This document shows positions 9,431 through 17,844 of a stretch of 64,000 bases of DNA, piece by piece (positions within the stretch are counted from its first letter, which is position 1; each line of letters opens with the position of its first letter). A program made the position numbers and the translations under genes. Under the pieces are notes generated by a model, which was given only the letters and a program-made list of their open reading frames with translations, had not been told where the DNA came from and searched no databases. The stretch is from an uncultured Blautia sp. (GTDB lineage Bacteria; Bacillota; Clostridia; Lachnospirales; Lachnospiraceae). The stretch is taken from assembly GCA_958367245.1 (NCBI GenBank), contig CATXEA010000012.1:32685-96684 (forward strand), read 5' to 3'.

Positions 9431-9865
9431 ATGTTAAATGAAGAGAAAGTAAAAATCATGAATCGGCTCGCTATGTACGAAAAGCGGGAAGGGAAAAAAT
9501 ATCTGCCAGTCAGCAAGTATTACAGAACAGACTATATCGGACTTGCGCTGATTAAGAATTTTTTTCTGGCAACCATAGGTTATGGCCTGATATTATGTGC
9601 AGTTGCAGCCTATTTAGGTGAATATCTCCTGGCAAATATTCACAAGATGAATCTGGTGAATCTGGGAATCTATGTTGTTGCAGGATATGTGGTCACGCTT
9701 GCAGTATATTCAGTGCTGACCTATATTTTATATTCCGTTAAATATCATAAGGCGAAGAAAAGTGTGAAATCTTATTATGAACAGCTTACAGCCCTGAATA
9801 AGATTTACAGCCGAGAGGAGAAAAAAACAACTGGCAGGGGAACCGCAGGAGGATATAAAAAATGA
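9431..9865 (+). CDS. Membrane protein of unknown function, two transmembrane segments
   Basis: 144 residues. A cytoplasmic-looking charged N-terminus (MLNEEKVKIMNRLAMYEKRE) is followed by two hydrophobic helices (about residues 43-65, FFLATIGYGLILCAVAAYL; and 78-102, LGIYVVAGYVVTLAVYSVLTYIL) and a basic tail of about 40 residues. Ribosome site AAGGAG lies 6 bases before ATG. It overlaps the next gene by 4 bases and is the first gene of the apparent cdaA operon. I do not recognise a named family. Because of its position it may act with the next membrane protein and possibly CdaA, which is inference. Confidence 0.7.
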   Translation: MLNEEKVKIMNRLAMYEKREGKKYLPVSKYYRTDYIGLALIKNFFLATIGYGLILCAVAAYLGEYLLANIHKMNLVNLGIYVVAGYVVTLAVYSVLTYILYSVKYHKAKKSVKSYYEQLTALNKIYSREEKKTTGRGTAGGYKK

Positions 9866-10956
9866 CAGCTTTACTGGAATTGAAGCAAAAAATCAAAAAT
9901 TTATACGGACAGAATGAAATCTATATCCTGCCTGTATTGAAATTTGCACTGGCTCTTACTTATTTCTTATGGATTAACGAAAAAATGGGATATATGAGCC
10001 AGCTTAACAACCTGTTTATTGTATTGATTCTGGCGCTTATTTGTTCTATCATGCCGCCGGCAGTAACAATCTTTGTAGGATTTGTTCTGATGCTGGGACA
10101 TGCATATGCGCTTGGAATAGAAGTAGCGGCGTTCCTGCTGGTTCTGATTCTTTTTATGCTGATTCTGTTTCTTCGATTCAGCGCGGGTACAAATATTGTG
10201 CTGGTATTTACACCGCTTTCCTTTACCTGCGGTGTTCCTGCCCTTCTTCCGATCGGATGCGGGCTTTTAAGCGGTCCTGCCTCCTCGCTTCCGGCAGGCT
10301 GCGGTATCATCATCTATTATTTTGTACGTTTTGTCCGGGCACAGTCTGCATATCTGGCTAATCCGGATGTGCTTCTCACAGAGAAGCTGAAAACGATGGC
10401 AGACGGGCTGGTTCAGAACTGGGGAATGTGGATTACGATTGTTGCCTTTATTGCGACAATTCTTATCGTTAATCTGATTCGCACACGTTCTTTTGATTAT
10501 GCATGGAGAATTGCGATCCTTGTGGGCGGCGTAACCTATATACTGGTTCTTCTGGCAGCAGGTTACTGTCTGGATCTGACTTTCAACATCATTCCTATGG
10601 TGATATATACAGTGGTTTCCGTTCTTGTAGGCATTGTGCTGGAGTTCTTCGTCTTCGGAGGAGATTACAGCCGTACGGAGAGACTGGAATATGAGGATGA
10701 TGAGTATTATTACTATGTAAAGGCTGTGCCTAAGGCAGCAGTTGCAGCTACAGAACGCAGCATCAAAAAAATTAATGCGGAACCAAGTACAGAAGAGAAA
10801 GTTTTTGAAGAAAATACGGGCGCTTATGCGAATCCGATTTTCCACGAAGACGACGTACAGGAGCCTGCTCAGAGTGAAGCTCCCGTGTTAAGAAAAAAGA
10901 GAATGGACGATGTGGACTTTGAGAGAAAACTTGAGGAATCTCTGAAAGACCTCTAA
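9862..10956 (+). CDS. Polytopic membrane protein of unknown function in the cdaA operon
   Basis: 364 residues with about seven or eight hydrophobic helices between residues 15 and 265, including Gly/Pro-rich turns (CGVPALLPIGCGLL, PAGCGIIIYYFVRF), followed by a roughly 95-residue soluble, acidic tail with an EYEDDEYYYYVK stretch. The start overlaps the previous gene (ATGA) and follows an AGGAGG site. It lies 21 bases before cdaA. No transporter signature or catalytic motif is obvious. The soluble tail suggests protein-protein interaction on the cytoplasmic face. No function is assigned. Confidence 0.7.
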   Translation: MTALLELKQKIKNLYGQNEIYILPVLKFALALTYFLWINEKMGYMSQLNNLFIVLILALICSIMPPAVTIFVGFVLMLGHAYALGIEVAAFLLVLILFMLILFLRFSAGTNIVLVFTPLSFTCGVPALLPIGCGLLSGPASSLPAGCGIIIYYFVRFVRAQSAYLANPDVLLTEKLKTMADGLVQNWGMWITIVAFIATILIVNLIRTRSFDYAWRIAILVGGVTYILVLLAAGYCLDLTFNIIPMVIYTVVSVLVGIVLEFFVFGGDYSRTERLEYEDDEYYYYVKAVPKAAVAATERSIKKINAEPSTEEKVFEENTGAYANPIFHEDDVQEPAQSEAPVLRKKRMDDVDFERKLEESLKDL

Positions 10957-10977
10957 AATAAAAGAAAGGAGAACAAT

Positions 10978-11865
10978 ATGAAGGATATTGCCATTGAGCT
11001 TGCAGACTATTTATCAAGAATCGCACTTCCCAAGATTGGGGTTATTGATGTGATACAGATTATTGTCATTGCGTTTTTTGTGTACCAGTTTATGATCTGG
11101 ATCAAATACACACGTGCATATACGCTGCTGAAGGGCATTGTTCTTGTTCTCCTCTTTATTTTTCTTGCGTATATCTTTAAAATGAATACGATTCTGTGGA
11201 TTTTCTCCAATCTGGCAAGTACGCTTATCGTAGGCGTTGTTGTTATTTTCCAGCCGGAGCTTCGCAAGGTTCTGGAGCAGCTTGGACAGAAAAAGATCAT
11301 GTCGGCAATTATCCCTTTCGGCTCAGACAAAGAAGTGCAGGAACGATTCACAGATAAGACGATCAGTGAGCTGATCAAGGCATGTTTTGACATGGGCGAG
11401 GTAAAAACAGGAGCTCTGATCGTAATAGAACAGGCGGAGCTTCTGACAGATTATATACGAACAGGCATTAATCTGGATGCCATTCTCACCAGTCAGCTTC
11501 TTATTAACATTTTTGAACATAATACGCCGCTTCACGACGGGGCGGTGATCGTAAGAGGAAACCGTATTGTGGCAGCTACATGTTATCTTCCTCTTTCTGA
11601 TAATATGGAACTCAGTAAACAGCTTGGTACCCGTCACAGAGCAGGGGTGGGAATCAGTGAACAGACGGATTCCCTTACCATTATCGTTTCCGAAGAGACA
11701 GGTCAGGTTTCAGTGGCTTACAGAGGACGGCTGATTCGCGGTGTAAACAGCGCCAAACTTCGTGAAATGCTTGTGATCGCGCAGAATAAGAAGGTTGTAG
11801 ATAACAATAAGCTCAGGCATTTGCTGAAAGGGAGAATAAAACATGAAGAGAAAAATAACAGATAA
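10978..11865 (+). CDS. cdaA: Diadenylate cyclase CdaA (c-di-AMP synthase)
   Basis: A 295-residue CdaA (formerly YbbP), which joins two ATP molecules into c-di-AMP, the second messenger controlling potassium and osmolyte balance and wall integrity. Three N-terminal transmembrane helices (about residues 22-100) lead into the DAC domain. Catalytic motifs LHDGAVIV (DGA) and GTRHRAGVG (RHR) are both intact, as is FQPELRKVLEQLG preceding the domain. Start with AAGGAGAAC upstream. It overlaps cdaR by 23 bases, the usual tight coupling of cyclase and its membrane partner. Confidence 0.97.
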   Translation: MKDIAIELADYLSRIALPKIGVIDVIQIIVIAFFVYQFMIWIKYTRAYTLLKGIVLVLLFIFLAYIFKMNTILWIFSNLASTLIVGVVVIFQPELRKVLEQLGQKKIMSAIIPFGSDKEVQERFTDKTISELIKACFDMGEVKTGALIVIEQAELLTDYIRTGINLDAILTSQLLINIFEHNTPLHDGAVIVRGNRIVAATCYLPLSDNMELSKQLGTRHRAGVGISEQTDSLTIIVSEETGQVSVAYRGRLIRGVNSAKLREMLVIAQNKKVVDNNKLRHLLKGRIKHEEKNNR

Positions 11866-13144
11866 TATCCCTCTGAAGATTATGTCCCTGGCAGTTGCAG
11901 TCCTTGTGTGGCTGATAGTTGTAAACATTGATAACCCGATGGAAACACAGTATTACACAGTGTCCAATGTGGAAATCGTCAATAAAGACTATATTGAATC
12001 TCCGGAAACAGGCGGAAAGATGTGTCTGCCTGAGGTGGATCAGGGAAGTATAAGGGTAGCGATTACTGCGCAGAGGAAGGTGCAGAGCAGGATCAGTTCT
12101 TCGGATATTACGGCAACAGCAGACCTGCAGCAGGCAATAAGCCTTGATACAACACCGGTTATGGTGCCTATCACAGCAGCCTGTCCGGGAATTTCGGCGG
12201 AGGACATCAAGGTGACGCCGCAGAATTTAAGCGTTTATCTGGATGATAAGGAAACACAGGAATTTGTTGTCAATGTGAGCAAGAGCGAATCGAAGCCTGC
12301 CAGAGACTATGAAGTGGGAACGCTTACCTCCAATCCGGAGAAAGTCAGGATTACAGGACCGAAGTCTCTAATGGGTAAAATAGATAGAGTAAGTGCTACT
12401 GTAAACGTGACAGGAAGAAGTCAGGATTTTTCACAGGATAAAATTCTGACCATTTATGACAGAAATCAGGATCCGCTGACAGATGCAGAAATGAATTCTC
12501 TGAGAATAGAGAATAACGGAAAGGTAACCGTAACAGCGAAGCTGTGGAAGGTACGCAAGGATGTGAAGCTCACAGCGGGCTACATGGGCGAACCTGCGGA
12601 CGGATATCAGGTAGGAACAGTGAATACGCTTCCGGATACGATCAGTGTGGCAGGAAGTCAGGAGGCGCTGGATACGCTGGCGCAGAATAACAATGTGATT
12701 GAAATTCCCGGAGAAGAGGTAGATATTTCCGGGAAATCAAGAGACGCGGAGATTAAGGTGAGCCTTATCAATGTTCTTCCGGCAGGACTGAAGCTTGTAA
12801 GTGATTCCAGTGAGGATGTGTGGGTAACCGTAAATATTCTTCCGTACGGCAGCGAGGCGTTTGATTTCCTCACGAAAGAAATTGAAGTGAAGAATAAACC
12901 GAAGGATCTGCAGATAGCTTTTGAGACTGCACAGATTGAAATTCGTATCAAGTCAGAGGATGACAATTTAGACAAGCTGGATGTGGAGAAGGATGTTAAG
13001 GTTTCCATTGACCTGAAAGGAAAGGAAGAAGGAAGCTATGAGGTTCCGGTAGACATTAAGCTGCCTGAAGGATATGAACTGGTGGACGAGGTTGTTACGG
13101 AAGTAGTGATTTCCGCAGGAACAGTTGTTGAGGAAGAGGAATAA
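11843..13144 (+). CDS. cdaR: CdaR, YbbR-domain partner of CdaA
   Basis: 433 residues. One N-terminal transmembrane helix (IMSLAVAVLVWLIVVNI, about 13-29), including the conserved K-I-x-S-L-x-A-x-x-LW pattern, is followed by an extracellular part made of repeated YbbR domains of about 80-90 residues. In other Firmicutes CdaR binds CdaA in the membrane and modulates c-di-AMP synthesis. The ATG at 11843 lies inside the end of cdaA with AGGGAG upstream. glmM, the usual next gene, is absent from this position. Confidence 0.93.
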   Translation: MKRKITDNIPLKIMSLAVAVLVWLIVVNIDNPMETQYYTVSNVEIVNKDYIESPETGGKMCLPEVDQGSIRVAITAQRKVQSRISSSDITATADLQQAISLDTTPVMVPITAACPGISAEDIKVTPQNLSVYLDDKETQEFVVNVSKSESKPARDYEVGTLTSNPEKVRITGPKSLMGKIDRVSATVNVTGRSQDFSQDKILTIYDRNQDPLTDAEMNSLRIENNGKVTVTAKLWKVRKDVKLTAGYMGEPADGYQVGTVNTLPDTISVAGSQEALDTLAQNNNVIEIPGEEVDISGKSRDAEIKVSLINVLPAGLKLVSDSSEDVWVTVNILPYGSEAFDFLTKEIEVKNKPKDLQIAFETAQIEIRIKSEDDNLDKLDVEKDVKVSIDLKGKEEGSYEVPVDIKLPEGYELVDEVVTEVVISAGTVVEEEE

Positions 13145-13191
13145 AAGCAGCAGACAGTTACGAAATTATACAGAACAGGGGTGTATAAAAG

Positions 13192-13455
13192 ATGATCAGA
13201 CATAAGGTGACGATCAAGAATCCCACAGGGCTTCATCTGAGGCCGGCGGGGAATCTGTGTAAGGAGGCCATGAAGTATAAATGTTCGGTTTCGTTTATTT
13301 TTAATGGCAGCAGTTCAAATGCGAAAAGCGTCCTCAGTGTACTTGGAGCATGTGTGAAATGTGGAAATGAGATAGAACTTATCTGTGAGGGAGAAGATGA
13401 GGAAGAGGCTATGAATGCCCTCGTAAATGCAGTTGAGAGCGGACTTGGGGAATGA
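13192..13455 (+). CDS. ptsH: HPr-family phosphocarrier protein
   Basis: An 87-residue HPr-like protein. The phosphorylation site is intact: TGLHLRPAG with His15, the residue phosphorylated by Enzyme I. Ser46 is in place (NAKSVLS), so it could also be the target of HPr kinase/phosphorylase, as in Firmicutes catabolite control. It contains several cysteines (C23, C31, two near residues 54-57), unusual for HPr. It lies 47 bases after cdaR with only a weak ribosome site. It may be the general HPr or a dedicated paralogue; no other PTS gene is in the window. Confidence 0.9.
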   Translation: MIRHKVTIKNPTGLHLRPAGNLCKEAMKYKCSVSFIFNGSSSNAKSVLSVLGACVKCGNEIELICEGEDEEEAMNALVNAVESGLGE

Positions 13456-13497
13456 AATGGTAAGATACAGGTGTAAATTTTTAAAGGAGGAGTTATT

Positions 13498-16167
13498 ATG
13501 CAAAGAAAATTTATTTCAGTTCTTCTCAGCATCTCGATGTGCCTGACTATGGTTTCACCGGCAGGCGCAGCGTCCTTTGGCTCTGAAAAGGAGACAGATG
13601 CAGCAGTAATGGCAGCAGGAGAAGAAGCAGGGTTTGATGAAGGTTCCGTACAGGAAGAGACGACGGAAGATGTTTCTGATATCTTTTCTGCAGGAGAAGA
13701 AGAGATTCCTGATTCAAATGCAGGGGAAGATGCATTTCAGGATACGGCTGTTCAGGAGAAACCTGCAGAACAGGATGAATTTCTTCCGGGAGTAATGGAG
13801 GAAGAAGTTCCTCAGGCAGAAGCAGGAGAGGCTATTCTTGTAGACGCGCAGGACTGGGAAAAGGACGGAGAGCATTTTAAGCTTCGCAGAACAGTATCCA
13901 CTGTACAGAAACAGGCAGCAGCTCCCGCGCAGGAAGAGATCCCGGTGGATGCTGTGGAGGATGGAGAGGCAGCTTTTCTGTCAGGGGAAGAAATCCCGGC
14001 AGCAGACAACGCAGAAGGAATGGAAGCAGGAGAGGTTTTGGATACGGAAGCAGCTCCTCAGCCGGAGATGCCTGACGGAACAGAAGAAATACCGGACGCA
14101 GAGCCGCAGGAGCAGCCTCAGACAGGGGATGATTCTCAGGCAGAGGATAATTCCCAGACACAGGACAATCCTCAGACAGAGGAAGTTCCGCCTGCACAGA
14201 CAACTTCCGGCTACTATACAGAGGCAGATGGGATTCTCTGTATTTCCACAGAATATAAAAATACGGTACATAACGGCTACTACCTTTTTGATGAGAACGG
14301 TTACCTTGTAACAGGACAGAAAGAGGTAAAGAGCGGAACTCTCGGACAGACAGAGGATACGGAATTCTGGTTCAGAGACGCTGCCAATGCGACGGTTTAT
14401 CCGGAATTTGAAGGAGAGGAAATCAATCCATACTCTTCCAGTTTGGGACAGCAGATCAGAGATGACTGGGCATGGACAGGAAGCGCCTTCCGTCATTATG
14501 ACAAGGACGGCAGATATATGACCGTTTCTCAGGTAGATGCTCTTTATAAACAGGAGGGCAGATATACAGGTTATTATAAGATTGGAAATGATTACTATTG
14601 TCTGAAAGAAGACGGAACACCGAGAACAGGGGAGATTACTCTGAAGGCAGGTTCCTCTTCTGCGAAATATTATTTCCAGCCTGCAGCAACAGAAGGTGAG
14701 ATTCCGGGCAAAATGTATTATAAAGGCTGGTTCACCCATAAAACATCAAAGGGCGACAGATGGGTATATTATAATCAGGGCGTCACAAATCCGAAGGATA
14801 TCGGTAAAGCGCTTGAACGCGGAATTATCGCAACCCGTCTGGATATTGATAAAATGGGAAATTATACCTATCTTATTGACCAGGACGGATATATTATCAA
14901 GAGCGCCATGAAAAAGGCGGCAAACGGCGCATACTACTGTACAGACTCCAGAGGAGTTATCTACAGAGACAGACTTGTAAAGTATAAGGATTACAGATAC
15001 TATTTCAATTCTGACGGTAAGCGTGCAACATGGAAAAATATGTGGCACGTATGTAAAGGCGCCGGAAACAGATACTATTATTTCGGTTCATCCGCAGGAC
15101 GCGTACAGGAGAAGAAGGGATGGCAGAAGGTTCCCAACTCTAAGGGTAAATTCTCGGGATGGTTCTATTTCCCGTCTTCCGGAAACCATTACATCAATAA
15201 GCTTACCTCTTCCGGATACTACTTCACAAGCAAGGGGAAACTTGCAGGCGGAATTCAGGAGATTAACGGTAAGAAATACCTGTTCGCTGTATCCGATGAA
15301 AAGACACACCGCGGTAAAATGTACAAGAGCACTCTGGTTCGTTACAGAAACAGATGGTACTATGCAGATGCCGACGGCGTTCTGAAAAAGAGCGGATGGA
15401 AAAAAATCAGCGGCAATTACTACTACTTTGACGATTACAAAGCAGTGACAAAGAAGTTCATCAAGAAAAACGGCGTAAATGGTTATCTGGATGCAAACGG
15501 TAAATTTACACAGGGCTGGGTAATTGTGAGCAATGCGAAGAATCAGGTGAAATACATCAACCCGGACGGGGATGATTTCGTTAAGAACGGAAGCAAATGG
15601 ATAGATGGTCTTCTGTATTACTTTGACAAGAACGGATACAGAATCAACGACCTTACAAACATCTATAAACAGCCGTATTATTACAAAGTAGACCGTGTCA
15701 ACGGTGTAATGACAGTTTACAATGCTGCGAAGACAGTTCCCGTGAAATCAATCCGTGTATCAGTAGGACTTCCGGGCACACCGACACCGCTGGGAGGACC
15801 TTATAATCTGACTCCGTACGGCAGATGGCAGGCTCTCATGGGACCGTCATGGGGACAGTACGGAACTCATGTAGACGGCGCCGGACAGGGCGGAATCTTC
15901 GTACATTCTGTAGCCTGCCCGCAGGCAAACCATTATAACCTTCCGTCAGGCGCATATAATATGCTTGGCAGACCGGCATCCCACGGATGTATCCGCGCCT
16001 GTGTAGCAGATGCGAAATGGGTATATGAGCACAGCAGAGGCGGTAAATTATATGTATTCGACGGCAAGGCAAACAGCAACGAAGCCATGAAAGGACCTCT
16101 TGGAAGAAGAGCTCTCGTTCCGTTGAAGTATCCATATAACTTTGACCCGACAGACCCGGCAATCTAA
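13498..16167 (+). CDS. Secreted L,D-transpeptidase (YkuD) with wall-binding repeats
   Basis: 889 residues, very strong ribosome site (AAAGGAGG). Order of parts: Sec signal peptide (1-26, cut near AGAAS); a long acidic, Glu/Pro/Gln-rich disordered region (27-235) with repeats such as PQTEE; many Tyr/Trp/Gly-rich cell-wall-binding repeats of the choline- or glucan-binding type (about 240-720, for example GYYLFDENGYLVTGQ, YYYFGSSAGR); and a C-terminal YkuD domain. The catalytic motif is SHGCIR with Cys831 and His829, and a second conserved His in GGIFVHSVA. Such enzymes make 3-3 peptidoglycan cross-links or attach proteins. A terminator follows, so it is probably expressed apart from the GH25 gene. 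Confidence 0.9.
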   Translation: MQRKFISVLLSISMCLTMVSPAGAASFGSEKETDAAVMAAGEEAGFDEGSVQEETTEDVSDIFSAGEEEIPDSNAGEDAFQDTAVQEKPAEQDEFLPGVMEEEVPQAEAGEAILVDAQDWEKDGEHFKLRRTVSTVQKQAAAPAQEEIPVDAVEDGEAAFLSGEEIPAADNAEGMEAGEVLDTEAAPQPEMPDGTEEIPDAEPQEQPQTGDDSQAEDNSQTQDNPQTEEVPPAQTTSGYYTEADGILCISTEYKNTVHNGYYLFDENGYLVTGQKEVKSGTLGQTEDTEFWFRDAANATVYPEFEGEEINPYSSSLGQQIRDDWAWTGSAFRHYDKDGRYMTVSQVDALYKQEGRYTGYYKIGNDYYCLKEDGTPRTGEITLKAGSSSAKYYFQPAATEGEIPGKMYYKGWFTHKTSKGDRWVYYNQGVTNPKDIGKALERGIIATRLDIDKMGNYTYLIDQDGYIIKSAMKKAANGAYYCTDSRGVIYRDRLVKYKDYRYYFNSDGKRATWKNMWHVCKGAGNRYYYFGSSAGRVQEKKGWQKVPNSKGKFSGWFYFPSSGNHYINKLTSSGYYFTSKGKLAGGIQEINGKKYLFAVSDEKTHRGKMYKSTLVRYRNRWYYADADGVLKKSGWKKISGNYYYFDDYKAVTKKFIKKNGVNGYLDANGKFTQGWVIVSNAKNQVKYINPDGDDFVKNGSKWIDGLLYYFDKNGYRINDLTNIYKQPYYYKVDRVNGVMTVYNAAKTVPVKSIRVSVGLPGTPTPLGGPYNLTPYGRWQALMGPSWGQYGTHVDGAGQGGIFVHSVACPQANHYNLPSGAYNMLGRPASHGCIRACVADAKWVYEHSRGGKLYVFDGKANSNEAMKGPLGRRALVPLKYPYNFDPTDPAI

Positions 16168-16178
16168 ATTCATAAGCA

Positions 16179-16225
16179 AGGCAGTGTTTCAGGAGCAGAG
16201 GGCTCCCGGAAACACTGCCTTTTTT
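16179..16225 (+). terminator. Rho-independent terminator after the L,D-transpeptidase gene
   Basis: AGGCAGTGTTTC (16179-16190) pairs with GAAACACTGCCT (16209-16220), with an internal AGGAGCAGAGGGCTCC part that also pairs, followed by TTTTT. Confidence 0.9.
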
Positions 16226-16227
16226 AC

Positions 16228-16256
16228 TTGATATTTGAGAAAGGGATGTGTATAAT
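16228..16256 (+). promoter_or_regulatory. Promoter of the GH25 muramidase gene
   Basis: TTGATA (16228-16233), 17-base spacer, TATAAT (16251-16256). It lies directly after the preceding terminator and about 85 bases before the chosen start. Confidence 0.8.
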
Positions 16257-16341
16257 AAAATGTAATATAATTGTAACTTATTTTAAAATTGCCGTATTCT
16301 GCTCAGAAACGGGACAGAGTATAAAGACAAAGGGGATAAGA

Positions 16342-17727
16342 TTGAAAATGGGAAATTTCAAAAAATGGATAGCAGCGGCTCTGGCTGCTGCAATTGTAAG
16401 TACAGCAGGTTTCACAGCGCCGGTTTCAGCGCAGTCATCGGGATATCAGAGATGGGACACAGTGGCGGAGGAAGAACGAGTTCCTGCAGCTTTTGCGAAG
16501 GATAAGGAGGAAAATAAGAAAGCAGACCCCAAGGCATGGAAAAAAATCAACGGTGTCTGTTACAATGGAAGCGGAAAGAAAATTCCGGGGGCGATTACCA
16601 GAGGAATCGACGTATCAGAATGGCAGGGCAGGCCAAATTGGAAAAAAGTAAAAAAATCTGACGTAGATTTTGCTTTTATACGTATTTCCTACGGGACGGG
16701 ACACATGGATAAATCCTACGATTATAATATGCTTCAGGCAGAAGAGGCAGGAGTTCCGGTGGGAACCTATGTCTACAGTCTGGCAACCACCACAGATCAG
16801 GCTCTGGAGGAGGCGAAGCTTGCCATCGAAAAAATGGATGGATACAAGGTATCCTATCCGGTTGTATTTGATTTGGAAGATTCCAAAATGGAAGGACTTA
16901 CAAGGAAGCAGGTTTCAAACCTTGCAAAAACCTTCTGTGAGGAAGTAAAAAAAGCAGGTTATTATCCTATGGTATACTGTAATACCAATTGGTATGACAA
17001 TGAGGTAGACTGGGAAATTCTTGGAGAATACGATGTATGGCTTGCAAAATACGGGGACAGGATTCAGGCGCCCTCCCACGAAGATTATGATTATACAATC
17101 TGGCAGTGTACAGACGGATACGGAGGCGGTACCTTAAATCCAACGAAGGGGCTGATTGACGGCATTGATGACAATGTAGATCTGAATTTCGGGTTTGTAG
17201 ATTATACGAAGATTATTACGCCGAGGAAATATACGGCGTCCGGCTATAAACCGTCCATCCACCCGTCAATTGATATTGACGGGAATAAATGGGGTTCTAT
17301 AAACGGCTGGAGAAAAGAAAACGGAAAGACCTACTATTATGTAAATAATAAAAAAGTTACGGGCGTTAAAAAAATCGACGGGAAATATTATCGCTTTAGT
17401 ACAAAAACAGGCGCTATGTATACAAATCGCAGAATTGTAGATACAAAAGGAAATATCTGTTATTATGGCGCAGATGGCGCGCGCTATGCGGACGGGTTCC
17501 ACAAAGTAAAGATTAACGGAAAAATGAAGACCTTTTATTTCAGCAAATCAGGAATTGCAAAGAAAGGCTGGGCAACGATTAACGGTAAAAAATACTACTT
17601 CTATAAAGGAACTGCTGCAAATTCCGGAACAAGAGCAGAAAATATTACCCTTACAAGCTCAAAAAATGTTGTTTCTGTTTTTGACAAAAACGGCGTCTGT
17701 ATCAAACAGTACAAAAAGAAAAAATGA
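16342..17727 (+). CDS. Secreted GH25 muramidase with C-terminal wall-binding repeats
   Basis: 461 residues from a TTG start at 16342 (AGGGG at 16331-16335, 6 bases upstream); ATG at 16348 is the alternative. A signal peptide (WIAAALAAAIVSTAGFTAPVSAQ) is followed by a linker and a glycoside hydrolase family 25 domain (about 80-290) that cuts MurNAc-GlcNAc bonds. Family marks are TRGIDVSEWQGRPNW at the start of the barrel, FAFIRISYG, and the catalytic DxE in PVVFDLEDSKM. The last 150 residues carry Tyr/Gly/Lys-rich repeats like those of the preceding L,D-transpeptidase (INGWRKENGKTYYY, KKGWATINGKKYYFYKG), so both probably bind the same wall polymer. Confidence 0.92.
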   Translation: MKMGNFKKWIAAALAAAIVSTAGFTAPVSAQSSGYQRWDTVAEEERVPAAFAKDKEENKKADPKAWKKINGVCYNGSGKKIPGAITRGIDVSEWQGRPNWKKVKKSDVDFAFIRISYGTGHMDKSYDYNMLQAEEAGVPVGTYVYSLATTTDQALEEAKLAIEKMDGYKVSYPVVFDLEDSKMEGLTRKQVSNLAKTFCEEVKKAGYYPMVYCNTNWYDNEVDWEILGEYDVWLAKYGDRIQAPSHEDYDYTIWQCTDGYGGGTLNPTKGLIDGIDDNVDLNFGFVDYTKIITPRKYTASGYKPSIHPSIDIDGNKWGSINGWRKENGKTYYYVNNKKVTGVKKIDGKYYRFSTKTGAMYTNRRIVDTKGNICYYGADGARYADGFHKVKINGKMKTFYFSKSGIAKKGWATINGKKYYFYKGTAANSGTRAENITLTSSKNVVSVFDKNGVCIKQYKKKK

Positions 17728-17844
17728 AACGCTTCCGCAGGAGATAAGTTTTGGCGAAAATATACATTGAATTTACAGTGTGATTGTGAGAAAATAATAA
17801 GGATACGGAACTAAATTCATTATAACAAAATACAGAGGATATAA

